From Alphaproteobacteria bacterium (lineage in GTDB: Bacteria; Pseudomonadota; Alphaproteobacteria; UBA6615): DNA of 64,000 bases. The notes below the pieces were generated by a model that was not told the origin of the DNA, ran no database searches, and saw only the letters and a list, made by a program, of their open reading frames with translations. Shown in pieces: positions 26,594 through 34,745 of the stretch; position 1 is the first letter of the stretch, and every line of letters starts with the position of its first letter. Where the stretch lies: NCBI GenBank assembly GCA_021774445.1, contig JAJFJA010000033.1, positions 28,498 to 92,497 of the forward strand, read 5' to 3'. The position numbers and the translations under genes are program-made.

Positions 26594-27898
26594 TTAGTCT
26601 GCCAGAAAGACCGGGTGCAAGCGGCCGTTGAGGGCGACGTTCACACGAAACTCCGGACTGCTGCGGACGAAGCCGCTGGCGATTTGGCCGTCGATCAGGC
26701 CGAGTGCAAGGTCGTGGCGTGCGACGGTGCGGCTGGCAGGATTCGACGCGATGTAGGTCGGCTCCACATGCTCCATGACCAACCAGCTCTCTGCGATGGC
26801 CATCGAGACCGCGGCGGTCCATTCGGTGTCCGACGCGCACTCGCGGCCGACGATCACCCCGCGACCTCGGGTGTCGAGGGGGCGCTTGAGGACGTAACAC
26901 GCCGGTGCCGCGCGGATCTGGGATATCTTGGAAGGCCCGAGCTGCGCGATGTTCCGCGACCAAGGGATGTGCGAGCGGACGGCCTCCAAGTCTGCGCGGT
27001 TGAACAAGTCGGCAAATTTCGGATCCGAGAGGACAGCGAGGCAGAGCTTATTGTCACCAATCCAGCGACCCAGCAGCCCATTTTGAATGAAGAGATCGCC
27101 GGCCATAACCGCGTCGATAAAGCCGTTCAACTGGGCTCTCATGTGGGCGAATTCAGGAATGCTCAACTTCAGGTAGCCGTAGGGCGGTGGCGTGTCACTT
27201 TTCAGGTTGCGCGGATCGAGCTCGGTCGTGGCGACGCCATGGGCTCGGAAGGCGGCGCCAATCTCGTCGAGTTCGAGGCGGTAACCCCCTGCCTGGCAGA
27301 GAATTGAAAGTTCCTCCGGCCGCTGGCCGGTTAGGGTCTCGGCGGCACGTAGATACCAGGTGCCGAACCAGTTCGGATCTTCGCTGGGTAATGCCGCGGC
27401 TTGGAAACTCGGCATATGCTCCCGCCAAAAGGCGGCTCCGATGCCGGAGTAGAGTAACAATCCGGGGCAGTTTGCGTTGGTTTCGAGCACCGAAAAGGCG
27501 CCGTTCTCATGGAGATAGAAATCAATGCGACATAGGCTCACGGCGTTTTGGACCCGACTTTGGTCGCGCAGCGCATCTGGGGCGATGGCAGCAGGCAAAG
27601 TGATGGTCTCTTGGAGGCGCCGATCGGTAGGATAGTGCGATACGATACTGCCGATGAGGCGGTGATAGGCGTGACAGAAGCGCTGGAGCCGGGCCGCGGC
27701 TTGCCTGGTGATTTGCACTGGGGGCGCAAACGGCGTCGGTTTGATACCGGAGAAAGTATGCTGGTCTCCAAGCCTTGCGATTTCAGCTTGAATTGTGGGT
27801 TGCCGGCTGATCGCGCAGGCGTCAGCATAGAAATTCCAGTCGAAGCCAGGCCAGCGCGACTTTTCGGCTGCCTGTGTGGTGCCGTGAATGGGACCCAT
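26594..27898 (-). CDS. ATP-grasp-like protein, tandem copy 2
   Basis: A 434-residue soluble protein. Motif order suggests a circularly permuted ATP-grasp enzyme such as glutathionylspermidine-synthase-like ligases: the metal-binding LETNANCPG comes first (about residue 140), and the nucleotide-binding-like VLKRPLDTRGRGVIVG comes later (about 335), followed by LVMEHVEPTYIAS and HDLALGLIDGQIASGFVRSS. This would be an ATP-dependent C-N ligase, but I do not recognise the exact family. It is a tandem paralogue of the gene at 28045-29433 (39 of the first 60 residues identical by my count). AGGA lies before the ATG. The ABC transporter operon follows 200 bases downstream. Confidence 0.75.
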   Translation of the reverse strand: MGPIHGTTQAAEKSRWPGFDWNFYADACAISRQPTIQAEIARLGDQHTFSGIKPTPFAPPVQITRQAAARLQRFCHAYHRLIGSIVSHYPTDRRLQETITLPAAIAPDALRDQSRVQNAVSLCRIDFYLHENGAFSVLETNANCPGLLLYSGIGAAFWREHMPSFQAAALPSEDPNWFGTWYLRAAETLTGQRPEELSILCQAGGYRLELDEIGAAFRAHGVATTELDPRNLKSDTPPPYGYLKLSIPEFAHMRAQLNGFIDAVMAGDLFIQNGLLGRWIGDNKLCLAVLSDPKFADLFNRADLEAVRSHIPWSRNIAQLGPSKISQIRAAPACYVLKRPLDTRGRGVIVGRECASDTEWTAAVSMAIAESWLVMEHVEPTYIASNPASRTVARHDLALGLIDGQIASGFVRSSPEFRVNVALNGRLHPVFLAD

Positions 27899-27990
27899 GT
27901 TCCGTCCTGTTGAGGCGAAATAAGGGGCGATTTTAGCCTTGGACTGGCGCGCAAATCCGCTATGCGAACGGGGAAGAATCTGGGGTATTC
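27899..27990 (-). repeat. Duplicated upstream region of the ATP-grasp-like gene, copy 2
   Basis: The sequence immediately upstream of this gene resembles the region at 29434-29525 (shared blocks GGCGAAATA, CGATT, CGAACGG). The duplication thus included promoter or leader sequence, not only the coding region. Confidence 0.7.
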
Positions 27991-28044
27991 AGCTCACTTG
28001 AGCGTGGTCGGGGTATGTCTACGGCAATAGTCTTGAGGCCGCCG

Positions 28045-29433
28045 TTAAACGAGGTGAGCAGCAGTTGGGGACGCGCCGACAGGTTTGGGGGTCGGCATCC
28101 GGCTGCTGTCGCGGTGGTTTCTGGTGGGCCGGTTACCGGCGATAAAAACCGGGTGCAGACGGCCGCTGAGGGCGACATTCATCCGATGCTCGGGGCTACT
28201 GCGGAGGAAACCGCTGGCGATCTTGCCGTCGATAAGCCCGAGCGCAAGGTCGTGACGGACGACAGCGTCGCTGGTCGGATCGGACGCTATGTAAGTCGGC
28301 TCGACATGCCGCATGACCAGCCAGCCCTCAGCTATGGCGGTTGCAAGAGCGGCCATCCACTCGCTCTCCGACGCAATCTCGAGGCCGATGACGACGCCGC
28401 GCCCGCGCGTATCCAGGGGGCGTTTCAGGACGTAGTCGGCAGGCTGGTTGCGAATTTGTGTGATCGTGGCGGGATCCAGAAGAGCGGCGTTTCGCGACCA
28501 GGGGATGTGCGGCCGGACAGCGCCGATGTCCGCCGGGTTGAATAGGTCAGCAAAGGCGGGGTCGGAGAGTACGGCCAAGCAAAGCTTGTTGTCGCCGATC
28601 CAGCGGCCGCGGAGACCGTTCTGAACGAAGAGGTCGCCGGCAAGCACCGCGTCTACAAAGCCGTCGAGTTGATGGCGCATCTGGGTGAATTCAGGAATGC
28701 TAAGCTTGAGATAGCCGTAATTCGGTGGGGCATCCTTGGTAATGCAACGCGGATCGAATTCGGACGTTGCCACGCCATGGACCTGGAAAGCAGCGGCGAT
28801 CTCGTCCAGTTCGGCGCGATAGCCACCCTCTTGGCCGAGGATAGCCAATCGCTCGGGGCGTTTTCCGGTTAACGTCTCCGCGGCCCGCAGATACCAAGAG
28901 CCGAACCAGCCGGGATCTTCGCTGGCCAGAGGGATGGCTGCGCAAGGCAACCGGTTGCGCCAGAATGCCGTGCCGATGCCGCCATAGAGCAACCCTCCTG
29001 GGCAATTGGCATTGGTCTCGAGGACGGAGAATTCACCATCGCCATGGAGGTAGAAATCGATACGGCACAGGCTGATCGTGTTGTGAACCTTGCTCTGGTC
29101 GCGCATGGCGTCGCGGGCGATCGCCGGCGGCAGGGTGATGGTCTCTTGCAACCGGCGATCAGTGGGATAGTGCGAGACGATTGTGCCGATCAGGCGGTGA
29201 TAGGCGCGACAAAAGCGAGCGAGGCGTGATGCCGCGCTGGCGTTGATGCGGACGGGTGGCGCAAATGGCAGTGGCTTGACCCCGGATACGGCGTGGCGCT
29301 CGCCGAGACCGGCAAGCTCCGCGGAGATCTCGGGGCTCCGTGCGAGTGCGGAGGCCTGGCTGTAGAAATTCCAGTCAAAGCCGGGCCAGCGAGATTGTGC
29401 GGTCGCTTGGGTGGTGCTGTGAATCAGACCCAT
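28045..29433 (-). CDS. ATP-grasp-like protein, tandem copy 1
   Basis: A 462-residue paralogue of the gene at 26594. The same motifs occur: RWPGFDWNFY near the start, FYLHGDGEFSVLETNANCPGG, GDNKLCLAVLSDP, VLKRPLDTRGRGVVIG and HDLALGLIDGKIASGFLRSS. It has about 28 extra C-terminal residues (starting NRPTRNHRDSSRMPTP) where the paralogue stops; these are polar and probably result from loss of the stop codon at the shared end. The ATG has AGGA upstream at the same distance as in the paralogue. Function is inferred only as an ATP-dependent ligase of the permuted ATP-grasp type; the substrate is unknown. Confidence 0.75.
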   Translation of the reverse strand: MGLIHSTTQATAQSRWPGFDWNFYSQASALARSPEISAELAGLGERHAVSGVKPLPFAPPVRINASAASRLARFCRAYHRLIGTIVSHYPTDRRLQETITLPPAIARDAMRDQSKVHNTISLCRIDFYLHGDGEFSVLETNANCPGGLLYGGIGTAFWRNRLPCAAIPLASEDPGWFGSWYLRAAETLTGKRPERLAILGQEGGYRAELDEIAAAFQVHGVATSEFDPRCITKDAPPNYGYLKLSIPEFTQMRHQLDGFVDAVLAGDLFVQNGLRGRWIGDNKLCLAVLSDPAFADLFNPADIGAVRPHIPWSRNAALLDPATITQIRNQPADYVLKRPLDTRGRGVVIGLEIASESEWMAALATAIAEGWLVMRHVEPTYIASDPTSDAVVRHDLALGLIDGKIASGFLRSSPEHRMNVALSGRLHPVFIAGNRPTRNHRDSSRMPTPKPVGASPTAAHLV

Positions 29434-29525
29434 GTGCCGTCCTGGAGAGGCGAAATACGGGTCGATTGTAGTGCTGTGCCGGTGGGCGATCCGTTATACG
29501 AACGGCCAGTTTCCTGGGTTATTTG
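29434..29525 (-). repeat. Duplicated upstream region of the ATP-grasp-like gene, copy 1
   Basis: Counterpart of 27899-27990. Shared blocks are GGCGAAATA, CGATT and CGAACGG in the same order and similar spacing. The remaining 170 bases to the pentapeptide gene hold nothing else that I can identify. Confidence 0.7.
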
Positions 29526-29702
29526 ACGGGCGTTGGGGGCTTGGGAGTAGGCCTTTGGCAATAGAGCCGGCCGAAATCCGTTGCACGGCCTTGGTGGCAG
29601 AATCGGGGTTAAGATATCGTCAACCCGCATCCACTAGGGTCTGTTCGGCGCAGCAGGGGCGGCGGCCGCGCGCATGTGGGGGTATTAATTGGTGACCGGC
29701 GA

Positions 29703-30998
29703 ATGACTCCTCAGGAGATAGTGCAATTCCTCGCCAGTCATGAAGACTGGCTTGGCAGCGTGCGCGGCGGCACACGGGCCGATCTTTCCTTACAAGATCT
29801 CCAAGGTTTTACACTTGACGGCTCGACCTTAAGACAAGCGAAGCTGGCAGGTACGAACCTCGAAGGCTGCTCGCTGATTGGCGCCGACCTCAGCGAAGCG
29901 GATATGTTCTCGGCACGGCTCGACAATGCCGACCTGCGCGACGCCAACTTGGAAGGGGCCGATCTGCGAGGCGCTTTCATGCGCGGCGTCAAGCTCGAGG
30001 GCGCCAATCTCACGAACGCGGATCTCCGGGGTGGGGCGATCCTTGGTGGTGGCGAGCGAGCCGAGGCGCATGATATGCGCGACGCGAAGATCGACGATGC
30101 CAAACTGGACGGCGCCAATATGACGGGCGCGGACCTGACGGGTTCGACGATGGCGCGTACCCGGCTTTCGGGGGCGCAGCTCAAAGGCGCGTGCCTAACC
30201 GATGTGGATCTGCGAAAGAGTCTGCTGAACGACGCGGATCTGAGCGGCACGGATCTGACGAACACCAACCTATCCGGGGCCAACCTAAAAGGGGCGGACC
30301 TATCCGGGGCAAAACTGGCTGGCACAAACCTTAAGAATGCGAATTTGCAGGGCGCTATCTTGGTCAATGTAGACCTGGACGGCGCCGATATAAGCGGCGC
30401 GAATATTGCCCGCTCATCGGAGGATTTTCCGCCCGATATTCAGGAGATCCTGCACAAGCATTTCGATTGGATCGACGGCAATGGCGCGTCGGGCAAACGG
30501 GCCGAATTGGCGGGAATGAACCTGGAGTTCATCGAGTTGGTGGGCGTCAATCTCAGCGGTGCGACGCTGCAAGGCAGCCGCCTGAAAGGGGCGAATATGT
30601 CGGGCAGCTTGTTCGTCATGTCCGATTTGGGAGAGGCGGACCTCGAAGGCGCCAACTTGTCGGAGGCGGAGTTGGAGGGCGTCAGTTTGCGGCGCGCCAA
30701 TCTCTGCCAGGCGAATCTCGTCAACGCGAAATTGGTGGCTGTGGACCTCAAGGATGCCAACGGCGAGCCCACCGGCCGACTATGGCCGGCTAATCTTTCC
30801 GAAGCGAAGCTGGTCGGTGCGGATCTGAGCGGCGCGGATCTGAGCCACGCCAATCTGCGCGGGGCCGATCTCAGCAAGGCCAACCTCTCCGGTGCCAATC
30901 TTGAAGACGCCAACCTCGAAGACACCAAGCTCGATGGCGCCAATCTCGAGGGGACGCGGATGTCGCCGGATGTGCAGACGAAAAAACGCTCGGCCTAG
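29703..30998 (+). CDS. Pentapeptide-repeat protein
   Basis: A 431-residue protein. After about 30 residues it consists almost entirely of A(D/N)LxG pentapeptides (for example GADLSGADLSHANLRGADL), which fold into a right-handed quadrilateral beta-helix. The repeat run is broken once at about residues 240-275 by a linker (SEDFPPDIQEILHKHFDWIDGNGA). The N-terminal MTPQEIVQFLASHEDWL and the linker's ILHKHFDWI are similar in pattern, suggesting that the protein arose by joining two N-domain plus repeat units. There is no signal peptide. Some family members bind DNA gyrase, most have no known function. An in-frame GTG at 29676 is an alternative start. Confidence 0.9.
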   Translation: MTPQEIVQFLASHEDWLGSVRGGTRADLSLQDLQGFTLDGSTLRQAKLAGTNLEGCSLIGADLSEADMFSARLDNADLRDANLEGADLRGAFMRGVKLEGANLTNADLRGGAILGGGERAEAHDMRDAKIDDAKLDGANMTGADLTGSTMARTRLSGAQLKGACLTDVDLRKSLLNDADLSGTDLTNTNLSGANLKGADLSGAKLAGTNLKNANLQGAILVNVDLDGADISGANIARSSEDFPPDIQEILHKHFDWIDGNGASGKRAELAGMNLEFIELVGVNLSGATLQGSRLKGANMSGSLFVMSDLGEADLEGANLSEAELEGVSLRRANLCQANLVNAKLVAVDLKDANGEPTGRLWPANLSEAKLVGADLSGADLSHANLRGADLSKANLSGANLEDANLEDTKLDGANLEGTRMSPDVQTKKRSA

Positions 30999-31085
30999 TC
31001 GGGTTGCTCGCTCTTGCTCTCGGCGCTGTTCTGACTAAGTTAGCGGCGGTGGTAGTCTTCGCAAAACAATCGGGCCCTTCCGTAA

Positions 31086-32111
31086 ATGTCTGACAATGTG
31101 CACCGGACGGATGTGTGTATCGTCGGTGCCGGCCCGGTAGGCCTCTTTGCTGTCTTCGAATGTGGCATGCTGCGTATGCGGTGCCAGGTTGTGGATGCTC
31201 TGGATGTGGTGGGCGGCCAGTGTGCTGCGCTGTACCCGGAGAAGCCGATTTACGACATTCCGGGCTATCCCCGAATCGATGCGGCGGCACTGATCGACCG
31301 CTTGGATGAGCAGGCCCGACCGTTCGAGCCGGTCTATCATCTCGGGCAGCAGGTCACCGCGGTGCGGCAAGGCGATCACGGGCGTTGGTCGGTCGAAACT
31401 TCCAAAGGGACGAGGATCGACTGCGCGGCCGTCCTCGTGGCCGCGGGTTGCGGCGCCTTCGGACCCAATCGACCGCCGTTGGACGACATCGAGTCGTTCG
31501 AGGCGACCGGCGCCGTGCGGTATCTGGTAACCCGGCGCCAGGAGTTGCGGGGCCGGCGGGTGGTGATCGCCGGCGGTGGTGATAGTGCGGTGGATTGGGC
31601 GCTTAGTCTCGCCGACATCGCAGCCTCGGTTCAGCTTATCCATCGCCGAGACAAGTTCCGTGCGGCACCGGAAAGCGTGGCGCGGTTGCGGCAGTTGGCT
31701 GCCGACGGTCGGCTGGAGTTGGTGGTGCCCTACCAGCTTTCGGGTCTGCTCGGCCGGGAAGGGCACCTTGAGGCGGTTGTCGCAGAGTCGCTCGACGGGG
31801 TGGCGCGGCGCTTGGACGCCGATGTCTTGTTGGCGTTCTATGGTCTGGCGATGGATTTGGGGCCGATCGAGAAATGGGGCCTGGCGTTGGAGCGTAACCA
31901 TGTCGTGGTCGATCCGGCGACCTGCGAGACCAGTACGCGCGGGGTATTCGCCATCGGCGATATCGCGCATTATCCCGGCAAGCTGAAGCTTATTCTGTCC
32001 GGGTTCTCCGAGGCGGCGATGGCGGCCCATGCCATGTTCGGCGTGGTCTTTCCAGGAGAGGCGCTGCATTTCGAATATTCGACGATGGCGGGGGTACCGG
32101 TCGCCGGTTAA
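31086..32111 (+). CDS. Ferredoxin/flavodoxin-NADP reductase, thioredoxin-reductase-like type
   Basis: A 341-residue flavoprotein. The FAD-binding motif VCIVGAGPVGLFAVFECGML is at the N-terminus, with the second conserved stretch GGQCAALYPEKPIYDIPGYP, and the NADPH-binding VVIAGGGDSAVDWALSLADIA followed by LIHRRDKFRAAPES. The C-terminal TRGVFAIGDIAHYPGKLKLILSGFSEAAMAAH is the FAD-binding end. It lacks the CxxC redox pair of thioredoxin reductase, which places it with YumC/TrxR-like ferredoxin reductases (FNR type 2). It supplies or accepts electrons through ferredoxin. It is 41 bases upstream of the MBL-fold gene on the same strand. Confidence 0.92.
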   Translation: MSDNVHRTDVCIVGAGPVGLFAVFECGMLRMRCQVVDALDVVGGQCAALYPEKPIYDIPGYPRIDAAALIDRLDEQARPFEPVYHLGQQVTAVRQGDHGRWSVETSKGTRIDCAAVLVAAGCGAFGPNRPPLDDIESFEATGAVRYLVTRRQELRGRRVVIAGGGDSAVDWALSLADIAASVQLIHRRDKFRAAPESVARLRQLAADGRLELVVPYQLSGLLGREGHLEAVVAESLDGVARRLDADVLLAFYGLAMDLGPIEKWGLALERNHVVVDPATCETSTRGVFAIGDIAHYPGKLKLILSGFSEAAMAAHAMFGVVFPGEALHFEYSTMAGVPVAG

Positions 32112-32152
32112 AAACGGCGGCGGCATAACAATAAATAAGGGGGGCGCGTTAG

Positions 32153-33103
32153 ATGGCCAAGGCGTTTGCGAGTGCAGGAGACCTCAGTAGGAAAAAGATC
32201 AGCTTCGATAAGTTAGCTGACGGCGTTTATGCCTATACGGCAGAAGGCGATCCGAATACCGGGGTCATCGTAGGCGATGACGGCGTCATGGTGGTCGACA
32301 CACAAGCGACACCGGCCATGGCCAAGGATGTCCTGAAACACATCCGCAAAGTTACAAAGAAGCCGGTAAAGTATGTGGTGCTGTCGCATTATCACGCGGT
32401 GCGCGTGCTCGGTGCCTCGGCTTACAAAGCCGACTATGTGATTGCCAGCCAGCCGACACTGGAGCTCATCAAAGAGCGGGGGGCGCAGGACTACAAATCC
32501 GAGGTCGAGCGTTTCCCGCGGTTGTTTCAAGATGTCGGCTCGATACCTGATTTGACCTGGCCGAACATGGTGCTCGATGACAGCTTGACGATCTGGATGG
32601 GGGATCGGGAGGTGCGGATCATGCATCTCGGGCGAGGCCATACGAAGGGCGACACCGTCGTGTGGTTGCCGAAAGAAAAAGTTCTGTTTGCCGGTGATTT
32701 GGTGGAGATGGGGGCGACGCCTTATTGCGGCGATGCCTATTTGGGCGACTGGCCGGATACTCTGGATAAGCTGCGGGCATTGCAGCCGAAGAAACTGGTT
32801 CCGGGCCGTGGAGCGGCGCTGAAGTCCGCGCCAAAATCAATGGCCGCAATCGATTCGACCGCCGGATTCGTGACCGACATGATGCGGAGCGTCAAACGCG
32901 GCGTTGGTAAAAAGCAAGAACTGAAACAAGTCTTTTCCAGCACACATAAGTCTCTCAGCAAGAAATATGGTGACTGGGTTATTTTCGAGCATTGCCTGCC
33001 GTTTAATGTGTCACGGGCCTATGATGAAGCCAGTGGTATTGCCGATCCCCGCATCTGGACGGCGGCGCGGGATAAGCGCATGTGGAAGGATCTGCAGAGC
33101 TAG
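32153..33103 (+). CDS. Metallo-beta-lactamase-fold protein with altered metal motif
   Basis: A 316-residue protein of the MBL fold. It has the N-terminal TGVIVGDDGVMVVDTQ, then LSHYHAVRVLGAS where most members carry HxHxDH: the first two histidines (79, 81) are kept but the Asp and His of the second metal site are Val83 and Arg84. The later GRGHTKGDTVVWLP and FAGDLVEMG motifs keep one His and the bridging Asp. It may bind one metal, or act on a different chemistry. There is no signal peptide. The C-terminal 90 residues are helical. It could be cotranscribed with the flavoprotein gene upstream. Confidence 0.85.
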   Translation: MAKAFASAGDLSRKKISFDKLADGVYAYTAEGDPNTGVIVGDDGVMVVDTQATPAMAKDVLKHIRKVTKKPVKYVVLSHYHAVRVLGASAYKADYVIASQPTLELIKERGAQDYKSEVERFPRLFQDVGSIPDLTWPNMVLDDSLTIWMGDREVRIMHLGRGHTKGDTVVWLPKEKVLFAGDLVEMGATPYCGDAYLGDWPDTLDKLRALQPKKLVPGRGAALKSAPKSMAAIDSTAGFVTDMMRSVKRGVGKKQELKQVFSSTHKSLSKKYGDWVIFEHCLPFNVSRAYDEASGIADPRIWTAARDKRMWKDLQS

Positions 33104-33215
33104 GGTGTGTTCTGAAGATGTGACGGCCCTGAGCAACGACCTTCCATAGCCGCGACCCTCGTGGCTAGCAGACGGGCGTCCGGCATTTCCAATTCTCTAA
33201 AAAATGGCTTCCAGT

Positions 33216-33229
33216 TTGACCTGGATCAA
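33216..33229 (+). promoter_or_regulatory. FNR/DNR-type activator box
   Basis: TTGAC-CTGG-ATCAA matches the Fnr/Anr/Dnr consensus TTGAT-N4-ATCAA at 9 of 10 positions. A class II position (-41.5) would put the transcription start near 33264, and a TANNNT-type -10 (TAGGCT, 33252-33257) fits this exactly. It would make the operon at 33303 respond to low oxygen or NO. Confidence 0.65.
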
Positions 33230-33264
33230 GGCGGCAACGGTGGACACCTCCTAGGCTCGCTGAC

Positions 33265-33284
33265 AACGCGGTATGGACCGCGTT
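33265..33284 (+). promoter_or_regulatory. Leader hairpin before the propeller operon
   Basis: A perfect 8-bp stem AACGCGGT / ACCGCGTT with loop ATGG, ending 6 bases before TAGGAGGT, the ribosome-binding site of the gene at 33303. In addition, ACCTCCTA at 33246-33253 is the exact complement of that ribosome-binding site, so a longer transcript could sequester it. If transcription starts near 33264, only the hairpin at the 5' end would be in the mRNA. Confidence 0.6.
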
Positions 33285-33302
33285 ATCAATTAGGAGGTAA
33301 CA

Positions 33303-34658
33303 ATGTTGTACCGGAAGGCTCGTCAGCATCTTGGCGGGGCGTTCGCGTTAGCTGTTATGCTGGGGCTTGTGGCCGCTGCGCCGGCGCAGGCTCAGGATGG
33401 CTGGACAACGCCATTGGCGGAAAAGCTGGGTGTGACCCTGCTGGAGGACTTCGACTCAAGCGGTCCCGATGCCTGGGATCCAAACGAGCACCCGCTAGTG
33501 TTCATTACAACCGAAGGGCCGGGCTACGGCGGCCTGCTTAGTGGCGTGTCTCGACCGGGGGTCGCCATCATTGACGGTGACACGCAAGAGGTTGTCGCCA
33601 GCATGGTGGTCGATACACAGGCGTTGGGCTGGGGCTCCGTATTCGAGCCGCATGGTCTCGGCGTTTCGCCGGACGGGCAGTGGATTTATCTGCCGAGCGG
33701 TGACGGTCGGGCCAAAGGGCGCTTGCTCGTGATCAACGCCCGCACCCTAAAACTCGACAAGGTGCTTGGCCTGATGGGCCGGCCGCATCATGCGAAGGCG
33801 TTCACCGACGCCAATGGCAAACCCCTGTCCTACGCCTATGGTTGGGGTCAGCCGCTGTTCGTGATGGACCCCGCAGATGACAACAGGGTCGTCGGCGGCA
33901 TCGATTACAACGAAATGGGGATCGAAGGGTATTTGTATTTCGCATCTCCGGCCGGTGACGAGATCATCGCCAGCGGCAGGTTCCGCCAAGGCGTCGCGCG
34001 CAATGCCCTGCATAGCAACGTCATGGTCCGGATCGATACGGCGACTTGGGAGATGATCGACTACATCCCCGTCGATGACAGCACCCCGGTTTGGGTCAGC
34101 TTTAGCGCCGACAACAAGTTCGCCTACTTCACCGGCGGCCACTCGAGCCAGGTGTTCAAGTATGACGTGGATGCCGGGGAGGTCGTCGCCCATGCCCGGG
34201 CAGCCGTCGAAGGTCCCTATGGTGGCCATCTGGGCTGGAACGACGTGGAGTTGTACACCGTCGGTAAGGGAGAAGGCTCGCACAACCGCGGCAAGGTGCT
34301 CGGCTTGATCAATACGGAATTGATGGACACGAGCACGCGGCCGGTGGACCAGTTCACCACGAACTGCATCCGCGGTGACCATGCGACGTTGCATCCGGAT
34401 CCCGACGCCAATGAGATGTGGATCACCTGCAACTCCAGCTTCGAGGTCGTCGTTTTCGATCTCGATCAGAAAGAGGTGACTGCGCGCATCGCGATGCCCA
34501 ATGGCGGCAGCACCCATTCGGGCTCTTTCGTCGCCTATGACGGTTGGGACGGTGAAGTCCTGTCCGATCAGAACGGTCTCCAGGGCAGCGCCCTTGCTTT
34601 GAAGCGCGAGCTTCTCGGCATGGCAAGCCCACGGCCGGCGCCGTCGGAAGATCACTAG
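33303..34658 (+). CDS. Exported histidine-rich beta-propeller protein
   Basis: A 451-residue exported protein (signal peptide cleaved near APAQAQ) with repeating blades of the YVTN/lactonase-like type (HGLGVSPDGQWIYLPSG, WVSFSADNKFAYFTGG, DPDANEMWITCNSSFEVVVFDL). The unusual feature is one or two histidines per blade: H117, H162-H163, H237, H280, H309, H327, H360, H364 and H405. That arrangement resembles a metal-binding central channel, as in the propeller domain of nitrous oxide reductase, although the overall length (about 420 mature residues) and the absence of a CuA domain differ. C355 and C376 could form a disulphide. First gene of a seven-gene operon behind an FNR-type box; AGGAGG precedes the ATG. 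Confidence 0.85.
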   Translation: MLYRKARQHLGGAFALAVMLGLVAAAPAQAQDGWTTPLAEKLGVTLLEDFDSSGPDAWDPNEHPLVFITTEGPGYGGLLSGVSRPGVAIIDGDTQEVVASMVVDTQALGWGSVFEPHGLGVSPDGQWIYLPSGDGRAKGRLLVINARTLKLDKVLGLMGRPHHAKAFTDANGKPLSYAYGWGQPLFVMDPADDNRVVGGIDYNEMGIEGYLYFASPAGDEIIASGRFRQGVARNALHSNVMVRIDTATWEMIDYIPVDDSTPVWVSFSADNKFAYFTGGHSSQVFKYDVDAGEVVAHARAAVEGPYGGHLGWNDVELYTVGKGEGSHNRGKVLGLINTELMDTSTRPVDQFTTNCIRGDHATLHPDPDANEMWITCNSSFEVVVFDLDQKEVTARIAMPNGGSTHSGSFVAYDGWDGEVLSDQNGLQGSALALKRELLGMASPRPAPSEDH

Positions 34659-34745
34659 TCCGGTTCTCGGCAGGGGGCGGCGCCAAGTTAGGGCGTCGCT
34701 CCCGGCCAACCGCGCGACAGTAACCTCAAGAAAAGAGCTAGCAGG

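Noticed and set aside
33303..34658. Propeller gene as a true nosZ
   Set aside because: Too short, without the CuA cupredoxin domain and without NosZ motifs beyond general His positions; no nosD, nosF or nosY in the window. Kept only as a functional analogy.
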